Source: Oscarella lobularis
Taxonomy: Eukaryota; Porifera; Homoscleromorpha; Homosclerophorida; Oscarellidae
NCBI RefSeq assembly: GCF_947507565.1
Contig: NC_089194.1
Coordinates: 1,984,001-2,048,000 of the forward strand
Length of the DNA stretch: 64,000 nucleotides
Direction: 5' to 3'
The notes beneath the pieces were generated by a model. It saw only the letters and a program-made list of their open reading frames with translations, searched no databases and was not told where the DNA came from. The stretch's first letter is position 1, and every line of letters starts with the position of its first letter. Shown here one piece after another: positions 46,301 to 57,371 of this stretch. Both the position numbers and the translations under genes were made by a program.

Positions 46301-46528
46301 ATGAGCAATTATGGAAATGTAATAGCTGTCGTATATCTGTTGATTTTCTCATTTCCACCTGTCTGCTGCTGTTTCGAGGTTGCATTTTACGCAAACCGAT
46401 TCGTTGACAATTTAGAGCTGGTTGTCAAAGGCGGTCGTGTGAGGGGTGAAATGAAGCGCGCCCCAATCAGGAATGTGCACGTAGGCGTAACAAATTTAGC
46501 GCGCGCGGATATGACATTGGCCTTGTGA
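46301..46528 (+). CDS. Possible small secreted protein
   Basis: ATG 46301 starts a good signal-peptide-like stretch (MSNYGNVIAVVYLLIFSFPP) followed by VCCCFE. The frame then runs 76 residues with no homology; a GT right after the CCCFE codons (GAG/GTTGCA) could be a donor, in which case the real second exon is not identified. It starts head to head with the neighbouring coiled-coil gene. Weak call. Confidence 0.3.
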   Translation: MSNYGNVIAVVYLLIFSFPPVCCCFEVAFYANRFVDNLELVVKGGRVRGEMKRAPIRNVHVGVTNLARADMTLAL

Positions 46529-46797
46529 CGTCAATTGTATTGTGTTTGATGGGCGTTTCGAAGAGGGACCCCTCCTCCCCGGAAGTGCTTCAGGGTCTCC
46601 ACCGTATCCGAGCCCTAAACAAAGGGCCGTCGCTCGGTTGGACCTCAGCCAAGAAAGATGCACTCACAAACAAAGGCACTCGAATTCTTCGTAGATCTGA
46701 AAATACACTGGAAAATACACTGTACACGTATACAAAGAGAGAGACAGAGAAGACCACTCGCTCTACACGTACACTAAAAACTCTACGTTAGGTCTCC

Positions 46798-47157
46798 TTA
46801 GTAGCCCTGTACAAGCTGCAATTGACAGATGCTTCCATCTTCGCCAATTCGATACGAAACGTCCTTGGGATCGATCCAAAGGGCGAGTTCTTTCGGTAGA
46901 ACGGAGTTCCCCTTCGGTCCGCCGAGTCCACAATAGGCGAGCGCCTCTTCGACGAGTGGATCCAATTTGTGATTGATTCGTATGCACCGAAATCCGCTTC
47001 CCCGCTGGGGCTTGTCTGGATGCCAGTGATCGTGAAATCGTTGCGAGAGAAGTTCTTGTAGTTTGTTGCTAAATCGTTCGGCCTGTTCGCGTGTCGATAG
47101 GCCGCGATGGAGAAGACTTGAGAGAAAGTGAGCGGCACACTGGATTTCTTCTTTCAT
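46798..47157 (-). CDS. BTG: BTG/Tob family antiproliferative protein
   Basis: Single-exon frame of 119 residues from ATG 47157 (MKEEIQCAAHFLSSLLHRGL), the same start position as vertebrate BTG1/BTG2. The BTG domain is complete: HDHWHPDKPQRGSGFRCIRI (box A, with GSGFRCIRIN), NHKLDPLVEEALAYCGLGG, LPKELALWIDPKDVSYRIGE and DGSICQLQ (box B, the CAF1/CNOT7-binding region). It stops soon after box B, like BTG1/2 and unlike longer Tob proteins. Recruits the CCR4-NOT deadenylase by family. An upstream in-frame extension to 47229 lacks an ATG. Confidence 0.92.
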   Translation of the reverse strand: MKEEIQCAAHFLSSLLHRGLSTREQAERFSNKLQELLSQRFHDHWHPDKPQRGSGFRCIRINHKLDPLVEEALAYCGLGGPKGNSVLPKELALWIDPKDVSYRIGEDGSICQLQLVQGY

Positions 47158-47442
47158 TGTCCGGGGGTGAGGAGCGGCCCGAGAGAGCGGCGGAGGTCGT
47201 TTGGACCGCTTTCGTTCGGGCGAATGCACTTAGGGTGGTGACGTGACGTCACTGCGTAGGCGCTCGCACTAACAAAATTTGAATAATCCGTTCAAGAAAA
47301 CGAAGCGTCTTCTGCTCAAGATTATTCGATTGAAAAAATTTCTAGTGAGTGCGCGTGTGGTGTGCGTTTTTTTGACGGCGTCTTCTTTGTGGTGGACAGG
47401 AAGGCATACCATTTGTATGGTTCTACATACGGGCGGTTTTCA

Positions 47443-49075
47443 ATGGCATCTTCCTTCGTGTTGCCTTTTGTTTTGGCCTCTCTCTTCCAAGCAACGTTCT
47501 CCACGATTCTTTTTCAAAAATCAGAGGATGAATTAACAGAGCAATGTTGTTCTGGAACGACGCTAACGTGCTCCGCTCTTGGGTCATTTGATCCCGATAC
47601 GGGACTTGCGTACGTTTAGACACACTCTAAACAGTTACAGAGACATTTCTAAGCGATGCGACGTTCCCTCTATTCATCAGACATCTCCCAAACGAAGCGG
47701 AGGTCTTCTGTGCGGACCGACTCCTTTGGAAATTAGCCGGCGAGTCGCTGGGTCATCATCATTTGTAAGACGATGCGTTGTTTGAGTTTCCTATAAAAAA
47801 GAGAAAGTAGAGCCCCCTAAGCGCGATCCGCACGAATCGTGCTTAATTCATTGAAGCATTTGAAAGACTTCATTCCTTTCGCTTGACGTCTTCTCCGCTT
47901 TTAATTAATTAGATTGGAAAATCAGTGCGCTTTGACTCCTGAATCGTTTGTTTCTGTTCAATCTACGCAGCAACGGTGAGCCATTCGATGATTGATTATT
48001 TATTTTTTCTAATTATATTTATGTTGCAGGAATTTGATTTCGAATGAATGCTCTCTCTCGAATCAAACGTATTCTAAAATTAATTTAAAGTGTATATGTG
48101 TAATTAGATGAAATTTTAGAGATATTCTTGATCACGTTTCAAGACTTTTTGTCATGTATTATATACTAATTAATTAATTAATTAAATAAGACGTTTTCTT
48201 TAGATGCAAAGACAATCCTGTGTATCCAAACGTGTCTTTGATTCTTCCCAATGAGGCAGATGACATAAGAAATGAAAGGTGAATTTTTTCCTTAATTAAT
48301 TAAATAATTCATATCTAACTACCCTTTTTAGTTGCTCCAATTCTTCACTATTATGTGACTGCTTAAGACTAACAGCAGCCAAATGGCTCGCGCAGAAACA
48401 AATCAATCAAAATTTAAATTGTGGAGACCCGAATGTCTTTCCCAATGACCAAACAAATCTAGTGTGGACCGCAGGTACTGTACGTAATACAGAAACGTAT
48501 TTATTTATTGTTCTTTTATAGGAACTCGTCAGTGTCTAGGCACTAATGAAAGCCCTTGTCATCACGGCGTTTGGAAAGTTGTTTTAGAGTGGGAATTCGA
48601 TCTAGATATGGATCTAAGCGTCAGAACTCCAGAAGATTGCGTAGCGTCATCGTCAGTCGAATGCAAAGATTGCTTCTTGCCCGTGTGTTTGGATTCAACG
48701 GGAGCACTTGCTAATGGAGGTAAAAATGATAACGCTTCGGATGGGACGGGTAGAGAAGTGATAACGAGTAAGTGCGCATCGTTTCTTGAGTTGAAGTTTA
48801 CGTGCTATTCCTTATTTTTAGTTTCGAATGGTGATCATGCTGATTTTGACTCGTTTTTTCATGTTCGAGCGGCTGTTTACTATCATCATTTACCTCTCAA
48901 TAGCAACGCAACTGCTACATTGCTTTTCAACGATTTTTTTCTGGCGGCAATACAAATGAATGTGGATGAAGACGATATTCATTTTTGGGAGACGTTCAAT
49001 ATCTTTGCAGGTAAAGGCACCTATGTCATCAAAGATTCACTCTCCGATGATCACGATTATCACGATTTTAATTAA
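47443..49075 (+). CDS. Cys-rich secreted protein, unknown family
   Basis: ATG 47443 gives a signal peptide (MASSFVLPFVLASLFQATFS), then QCCSGTTLTCSALGSFDPDT. To continue past a TAG the transcript must lose an intron starting at 47610; a 25-base one (47610-47634) keeps frame into YRDISKRCDVPSIHQ. Further exons, joined by ordinary short introns: LENQCALTPESFVSVQSTQQ, RNLISNECSLSNQ, CKDNPVYPNVSLILPNEADD, SCSNSSLLCDCLRLTAAKWL, GTRQCLGTNESPCHHGVWKV, EDCVASSSVECKDCFLPVCL, and the last part HADFDSFFHVRAAVYYHHLP to the stop at 49075. About 20 cysteines, many sequons, no transmembrane helix. The exon between about 47770 and 47930 is unresolved. No family recognised. Confidence 0.6.
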
Positions 49076-49256
49076 TTAGGATTATTGACACATGCTTGCT
49101 TGTTTGTTTTGTCAGTGTAGATGCCATTTTGTTTACCACCACCCTTTATTACGTCAGTGCACTCCTACGTTAGTCTCCCGTATCACGGCAACGCCCTAAG
49201 ATTTTCGCTTTCTCGTCCGTATCTCATCGAAACGCGCAGATAACGGCGACAAAGGC

Positions 49257-52200
49257 ATGGTAAGGCAAGAAGAACCTTTCTCTACACTTGTATACGTGTT
49301 CATGGGCCCGCCTAAACATTGCAAACACGTCCTGTTTACGCCGATCCATCCTACTCACGCGAAAAATCGCGTCAAACCGCCGTCTACGACACCCAAGTGC
49401 CCTGTAATCGATCTAATTTTGCTTGTCTGTTCCTCTCTTGTGCAGAGACCCCCTATAGGGATCATCGTCTTGCTCTTCTCGATTTCTATCGCAAACGTCC
49501 GGGCTACGCTTCCCACGTGGTCGGCGCCTTCGTCGAATACGCCACTTCGTCGTATGATCGTCGATTCGTCGACGGGGAATATCTACGTAGCGGGAAAGGA
49601 TGCAATTTTTCAATTCACTTCCTCTCCACTTCAAACGAGTCACATTGCGAAAACGGGGCCTCTAAACGATAACAAGGGATGTTTCCCGCCTGATTGGCTT
49701 GATAAGCAGTCGTGCTTCGACAACAATTTCCCAACGAAGATTCAGTCAAATTTCAACCAAATTCTTCTTCTCAATGGAAGTGGGGACTCCATATTATCAT
49801 GCGGAAATTTACAAGCTGGCACGTGCAATATCCGCTCCGCATCAAATGTTAGTATGATTTCTATAAGTGATGAACAGATCTACAAAGCGCCGGGAGGAAT
49901 TCCTGCTGTTGAAATGATCATTGTTTCACGTGATGAGGCGTCAAATTCAGCGGGAGTCATATCCTCTGATTATCTTGGCCGTCCAGCTCTGTTTCTTGTC
50001 ACCCACTTGACAGCCTTGTCTTCAGTAAAGCCCCTTGGAATCAGTGTGAGAGGTATGGGTAATGACAATCTGCTTCAACCGCTTGTGGGCAATTTTCAAC
50101 TGAATTTTCCGTTTGACATTAAAACTGCTTTTGGGAGCGGTGAATTTGTTTATTTTGTTGCAATTGATTCTACTTCTACCGCGCAAGATCCTAATGAAGG
50201 AACGTTGATTGCGCGCATCTGTCACAATGACAAAGGCATGGCAGCAAAGACGCTCTATGCTTACCTTGAGGCTTACATTGAGTGCGAAGGAAGCAGCAAA
50301 ATGTATAAATATTTGCAGTCAATGTACGTTGGCGAAGTGGGGAGTTTATTGGCGCAGAATGTTGGAAATGGTGACGTTCTAATGGGTGTCTTCAACGAGA
50401 AGATTGATGGGACGGGTGCTAGTGCGCTCTGCGTCATTTCACTTGCTCAAATTGACTCTAGATATAAGCAAGCGTTGGAAAATTGTAGGAATGGAATATC
50501 TGGCTCTCGCGGTTTTTTAAGGGATTCACTAAAGCCGTGTACTAATACGCTGGTAAGATTGAAAGAAAGAAAGAAAGAAAGAAAGAAAAAATAATCGGCT
50601 TACCTGTTTGCCATCGTTTGCTTTTAGAAAACCCTTTGGGATGGTACTGGTTGCAGCCCTTCTGTAGTTGACATCAATCTGGAAATACCTTCAAGTAATC
50701 CAATAGTCAGCAGCGCCTTTTACGAAATTGCTGCGTCGCCGTCTGCCGCACTTACGGCAGTTGCTTTTACTGACGTCAACGTTCGTGACACAGTCGCCTT
50801 TGCCGGCAAGGGTGACGGCACAGTCGACAAAGTAAATCTCAGGCTTACATATAGGCTTAATTAATGTCACTTTTATTTAGATCAATGTCCTTACAAACAC
50901 TTCGTCCCAGCTAGTAGAGACTCTGCCCACGGGCACTTCCAACAAGATTATCAGTCTGGAATGGAGCTCAGATCAATTGTCTATCTACGCTCTATCAGAA
51001 TACAACGTAAGGCATTCTATGACGCCCTTTCTTTCTCTCCTAATTCCCTTCTTCAGTTGACCAAGATTCCTGGACAAGAGTGCGATACACTGACTACGTG
51101 CTCTACATGTCTCACACCTGTTGATCCATACTGTGGCCACTGCGTATTAGAGAACAAGTAAGGACTATCAATTAGTACGCTCACATCTACACGTATACAC
51201 TCTCTTTGCGATCAATAGATGCACTCTATCTGATACGTCAGTTTGTGAGGCAGCTAGCAATCCTGTTAGGTGGATACAAAACGCGTCAGACTGTATCAAT
51301 CTTGTCAGCATTAGTCCAAAACAGGCTTCTGTAGCGGGAACAATTCAGGTGAGAAACGAAACCGCTATTAGAGTCTAGTCTAGACGTCGTCTTTTCTTCT
51401 TCAGGTTACGGTCAATATAGAGAACGTTCCCAATGTGGGAGCGTATAGATGCGTGTTTGGAACTGGAGCAGAAACCATTGCGACTAGAATAACGGTTGGA
51501 CAAGAAGGTTTCACGTGTTCAACTCCGACTCTTACAAGCGGTTTGCAAGGACCACGTAAGAAGACACACGCACACGAATACAAATACACGCACTTCTAGT
51601 AGAGAAATTTATGTAGATGAGGTTCAAAATCCTATTTCGATACGATCAGCCACAACTGGCGACATTATTGCTACGAGTTCAGATAAATTCCAACTCTACG
51701 ATTGCTCCTCTTATTCCGAGTACGAAATCAAAGTCTCCTTCCCTTATATTTTGACTTACTCGCGCTAGTTGCTTTGAGTGCACCGACTCTACGCTTCCCT
51801 GTGGCTGGTGCACCTTTTCCAATCGGTGTACCAGCTCTAGTGGTCAATGTGGATCGCGTACAGACTGGCTTCAAGTAAGAGAAACAACTCTATTTCGAAT
51901 TAAAGCCCATGCATGGTTTCTTCTTTTTCTATAGGGGTCTAGTCACTCTAGTGACTCTTGTCCTCAACTGATTCAAGGCACGTACAATTGGCCTGTTGGC
52001 ATAACAGCGTGGGATTTTAGCATTGCTGGAAAGAACTTTCCTCAGCCAAACCCTTCTCAGGTTCGTTGAGGAGGGAGAAAAGACCATAGCCGTCTTAGAA
52101 ACGCTTTCATTCTCAGGGGGATAAGTACCAATGCCAGGTGAGAGTCCCAGGTCAACCAGATGTAAACGTAGATGCAACGTGGATATCCTCAAAGAGCGTC

Positions 52201-55200
52201 TCATGTTCGGCGACAGCTGTGAGACATTGAGCAGTTGTCTACCTTAATTAAAGAGATACGATGATTTTGTTCATAGTATACTTATCCTGATGATAGTCCA
52301 ACGAAAGAGGCGACGCTTGAAGTGACTTGGAGAGGCAAAGTGTTGGAAAACAAAGATTCGACGCAATGTAGACTAGTCACGATGAAAAAAATCCAATTTT
52401 CCCCCAAACTTTTCTTTCTTGCCCCCACAGTGAATTTATACAAGTGCGATAAAATGGCGGTTTCGTGCAGCGATTGTCTCGCCTCCGAACGCAAATACGA
52501 ATGCGGCTGGTGCAAGAACAAGTGCTCCGTTCGCGCGGGATGCACGTCGATTTTTACGACGACCGCAGGCAGTTGTCCTGAGCCGGACATTCGGGAGGTA
52601 TTGATGCAATGGAAGTCGCTTTTGCACGGTCGCATTTTGGCCTAGGTTTTCCCTATCAACGGTCCCGTGGAGGGAGGCACGAATGTGACGATCAAGGGCG
52701 CCGATATTGGGATAGATATATCGGACATCAATGGGGTGACTATAGCGGGTAGACAGTGCTCTTTTTCCGCGGCTACGTATACACCAGGACGAAGGTCCGT
52801 TACCCTCGCGACGGGCGGGATATAAGCCTTATTAAATATCTCCTATCTTAGTATTGTTTGTACGACTTCTCCTGTGGCTGATTCTCCTTCGCCCTTGAGT
52901 CCTAAGACGGGCCCCGTTGTTGTTCAAGTGAACGGACGCGATTACCAGTTTTCACAAGACTTTAATTATTTGGTATTTTAAATTGTCGGAGATTCTTCTT
53001 TTTTTTTTGTACCATTTTCTTCTTCTTTTAGGTTTCGTCTGTTTCTAGTTTTGAGCCTCGTCTCGGTCCCAAAGCCGGTGGGACTCGAATTGAAATTAAG
53101 GGCGAAAATCTACACATTGGCTTGACGATGTCAATTCACATACATGGCGTCATTTGCTCGTTAGGAAGCCGAACTCTTTCCGCTGTCGACTGCACGCTAG
53201 GCGCATCACCAACGGCAACAAGTGGATCCCTTTCTCTGTCTATAGACAACGCTGAGCTGCGAGACGCTAGCTCCTCTCTCTTTCAATTCACCCCCAATCC
53301 AACTGTGACAGCAATTACACCGTCTGTAGGACTAGCAAAGTAAGAGCTCACACATTATATAGGACTTCATATAGAGGTCGTCACGTCACTAGGGGAGGAA
53401 TTGAGTTGACTGTAGAAGGAACCAATTTGAATTCCATCCAAGCGCCTGCTGTCTTATTTTCTCGACATGACAGCCCTTCCTCCTATAGAGCAGTAGGCCG
53501 AGATTTTAGTAGAGAACTTCCCTATAACACGATCCCCCTTATTTAAAAGGATTGCCGAAAGCCTACGCGGGCCAATAGCATGATATGCTTTCAACCGAAC
53601 GTTCCAGCTAACAGTTCTGGCGGATGGATCGTCTCGTTCGAAATGGACGACGTTTCGCCCGAAAATCTGACGCTTTTGAACGAATTTGAAATTATCGCCG
53701 AGGATTTTACAATTTCCGGTAACGACATTGACGTCACTGTTGGAGTTTCGATAACGATTTCCGTAAGAAGAAAAAAAGACGAAGAGAAAAATCTCTTTGA
53801 TTCTAATTTTTTTCAGGGAACGAAACTCCTCAAATTGAAAGATCTCCAAGATGCGATTGAAATCAAATTCGGTACCGTTGCGATATGTAATATAACCGAT
53901 ATTGCAAACACGGTAAGTTTCCCCCCTTTCCCTTTTCTCGCCTTCAAATATAAGAAAAAAATATAGGCAATCACTTGCACTCCTTTCCCAATTTCTGACG
54001 AACCAGTAGGCAAAGATCTTCCCATACTGGTCAGCAGACTAAGAACTCAAAAAATCGTCTAATTGGCCCCGTTTTTCAGATTTCAATCGGTAGATATAAC
54101 ACGACTGGTGGACGGGCTACGATTAGTGAGAGCACAGGCAGCGTTTCCGTGGGTCTAATTGCTGGAATTGTTGGCGGAGTCGCTGCAATCGCCGCAGTCA
54201 TAATTATTCTCGTCGTTTATTTCTCCCACAAGGGACGCGTCCAAAATAAGAAATACGTATCGTCTCTTCTCATTCAGATGGATCGCATGGAAGCGGACAT
54301 GGCCAAGGAATGCAAACAAGGTAAAAAATCAATAATAGAAAATTTATCAATAATACAAAATTTAATTATTATTTTTTGTTGAGGTTTCGCCGAGTTGCAA
54401 ACCGATTTAGACGTCATCTACGAAGACGCCGCTTCTCTGACGACATACGTTCCCTCGCTTAAATTTCGCGATTTCGCTTTTCGCGTTTTTTTCCCCAATA
54501 CCGCCGATCACGACGTTCTCTATCCGCTTCAAGATCGACTCAATAACATGGAGCCAGCGGCGGCGAAACGATTGGTTACAGCCATGGATATGTTTCGAGG
54601 TCTACTCGGAAATAAGACGTTTCTCGCTAAAATGATTCATACGATGGAAAGCGAGCGCACGTTTACGATGCGAGACAGGTGAGAGAGAGAGAGGGAGAGG
54701 GAGAGGATGAAAATACAATTTTGAATATGTATTTTTTAGGGGTGAAGTGGCTTCTCTTCTTATGGTTATCTATCAGAATCAGATGGATTATGCGACGGAG
54801 ATTCTCAAAATGCTTCTTTCTGATTTGATTCGAAGTGGTGTTGGGCGCTCGCAGCCTAAACTTCTTCTTCGGCGAACGGAAACGGTCGCTGAGAAGCTTC
54901 TCACCAATTGGTTGAGTGTCTGTCTTCATCAATATTTGGAGGTAAGAAAGAGAGAACGTTTTTTTTTGGATAATCTAAGGGTTTTTTCTGTAGGAAGTGG
55001 CTGGATCTCCTCTCTATACTCTTTATCTTGCGGTGAAGAATCAGATTGATAAGGGGCCAGTTGACGCGATCACCGGAGAGTCGAGATACGCGTTGAGTGA
55101 AGAGAAATTGCTACGTCAGCAGATTGAATACAAGGTAATAATCGAATTACTGTATGTTCAGCTGAAATTCTTCTATTTCTTCGTCATAGGAACGACGCTG

Positions 55201-57066
55201 CTCGGTTCTAGTCGAAGGACAAACGAATCTCGTTCATGTTCGTCTTCTAGACGTTGACACAATCAGCCAGGCGAAGGAGAAATGCTTAGATGCCGTCTAC
55301 AAGGTAATAGTAGTGACGTAACGTCTCTTGATTGGTCACTTGCCTTTGTGACATCACAGACGTTACGTTACGTAGAAACTTCACACATACATGATCTTTC
55401 TTAGACAACGGGAGTTTCATCGCGTCCAGCTCTCCACGAAGTCGACTTGAGTAAGACTCCATTTCTTTATTGGGCGACTTGTGAGGGACTTTTTTCCCTT
55501 TAGGCGTCGTTTCCCAAAGCGAAAGCTCCTCGCGATCAAGTCGAAACGTTCTTCGTCTTCGCGACGAAGACAATTCAACGCGCGTTGAATCGGGATGGAA
55601 GCGAGTGAACACGCTCGCTCACTACAACGTAAAAAATATTCAAAAAATTCGAAAAATTTTTAATTAATATTTTAGATTACTGACGGGACGACGTTGACTC
55701 TCGTTCCACGCGACGACGTTTCAAAGAACGGAAAAGTGGTCGATCACACGCAGATGATCGTCGCAAGTCCCACGCAATCCGTCGCGACTCTGGACGACGA
55801 ATCAGGCCCTAGAGTCTGGCATTTGGTACACAGATAAGCGCACATCACTTTTTTCTTAGTAGAGTCTAGATAGAGAGAAACGCACCCATCACTTTTTTCT
55901 TATATTAGAGCCTATAGATAGAATCGCACATCAGTTTTATTCTCATTAGAGTCTATATAAAGAGAGAAGCCCACATCAGTTTATTAGATGGATGAATAGA
56001 TAAACGCACGTCATTTTTTATCTTATTAGAAAGGTGAATAGGTGGACATCAGTTTTTTTCTTACTAGAGTCTATATAGGAGAAATGCATATCAGTTTTCT
56101 TCTATAGATAGAGAGAAGCGCACATGAGTATTTTTCTTATTGAGTCTTCCCTTAGACAAAACAGGTTGACACGACGACGCGAGAACACCAGAAAATGGTC
56201 TCAGAAATCTATCTAACTCGCATGCTTTCGACAAAGGTTGTATATAGAATAGAATCCCCTTTCCTCCCTCGTTCTATTTCTTATATTTTTTTCGACGCAG
56301 CGAATTGTTCAAAAGTTTGTCGACGATGTTTTCGATTCGATGTACGCTGTGGCGAAGGTTCCCTTCGCTCTCAAGTATCTCTACGATTTTCTCGACTCGC
56401 AAGCGGAAGTGCTTAACATCAGCGATCCGGATGTTCTTCACACGTGGAAAAACAACAGCGTTCCGCTTCGATTTTGGATGAACGTCATTAAGAATCCCGA
56501 ATTCGTTTTCGACGTTCACAAATCGGTTTCCGTCGATTCTTTTCTCAATATCGTCGCGTCGACTTTCATGGACGGATGTTCGGTTTCAGAACACAAACTT
56601 TCGAAGGTCACAATAAGAAAAGAGTCTCTCCTTAATTAATCCCTATATCTCTGCATAAAGGAGTCTCCCAGTAGCAAGTTGCTGTACAACAAAGAAGTTC
56701 AACAATACAAGCAACGGGTGCAGCGCTACTACGCCGAGATAAAAGACCAGAGAAAGTTGACCGAAGCCGATATGAAACGCGAAATGGCGAGAATTTCTCA
56801 CGTAAGATTATTTAATTTTTTTCTGTACGGAATTCCACGTTCTTTGTCTATATAGTTGCATGGTAATGAATTCCATCGCGACACCGCTTTGTATCAGCTG
56901 TCGATGTACGTGTTGAAGTATCATAGTCAGGTATAAGAGGGGGACTTAGCACTGTAGGCTCTATGAAATCTTAATTTTCGCGGTTTTCTAGCTAAGCAAT
57001 GAACTTCTCATGGACGCTAACCTATCCAAGTCTCTTTACAAGTTGCTAGAAGCGTTGAGAGCGTGA
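49257..57066 (+). CDS. PLXN: Plexin semaphorin receptor
   Basis: Full-length single-pass receptor, about 25 exons. ATG 49257 is probably an exon by itself (ATG/GTAAGG), spliced to 49446, giving [19 protein letters not shown] as signal peptide. Sema domain to about 51000 ([40 protein letters not shown]). PSI domains: [62 protein letters not shown] repeats between and after them ([37 protein letters not shown]). Transmembrane helix at about 54150 ([20 protein letters not shown]). Cytoplasmic split RasGAP domain: [19 protein letters not shown] with an arginine finger, a Rho-binding insert with [18 protein letters not shown], then [20 protein letters not shown] and [19 protein letters not shown]. 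Stop at 57064-57066. Architecture and motifs are complete, so a working semaphorin receptor is expected. Confidence 0.95.
50563..50590 (+). repeat. (AAAG)n microsatellite at a plexin intron start
   Basis: Six AAAG/GAAA units just inside the intron after the first large sema exon. A similar (GAAA)n run lies at about 58833-58856 in FRMD4. Confidence 0.7.
55840..56155. repeat. Imperfect ~40-50-base repeats in a plexin intron
   Basis: Six or seven degenerate copies of a unit reading roughly CACATCAGTTTTTTCTTATTAGAGTC followed by TATAGATAGAGAGAA. The copies carry several acceptor-like TTTTTCTTAG strings upstream of the true acceptor near 56160. Confidence 0.75.
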
Positions 57067-57371
57067 TAAAAACTTGCTTTTCTGACGTTTTTGAGACTTA
57101 GACTCTGTCTCTCTCTCTGTTTCCTTATTATATCTCCGTATTTGGTAGTATTTTTTTGATGGTTCAATCAGTGTTGTTCGCTCTCTCTCTCTACCTATCA
57201 TGATGTCCGTAATTGCTTTATTTTGCTTATAGTTGATCTTCCGCTAGATTAATACAAGAGCGTTTTTTTGTACGAATTCGGCTTAGCGCCGCGCTATTGT
57301 GCATTCCACGCTTGCGCACACGACGATGGCGAACATTGTTTCGAGTTAGTCTCATTTCCCCACGAAACGCG
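57067..57371. other. Gap between plexin and FRMD4
   Basis: 3' flank of plexin and upstream region of FRMD4. CT-rich runs (about 57108-57120, 57180-57192). No gene seen. Confidence 0.4.
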
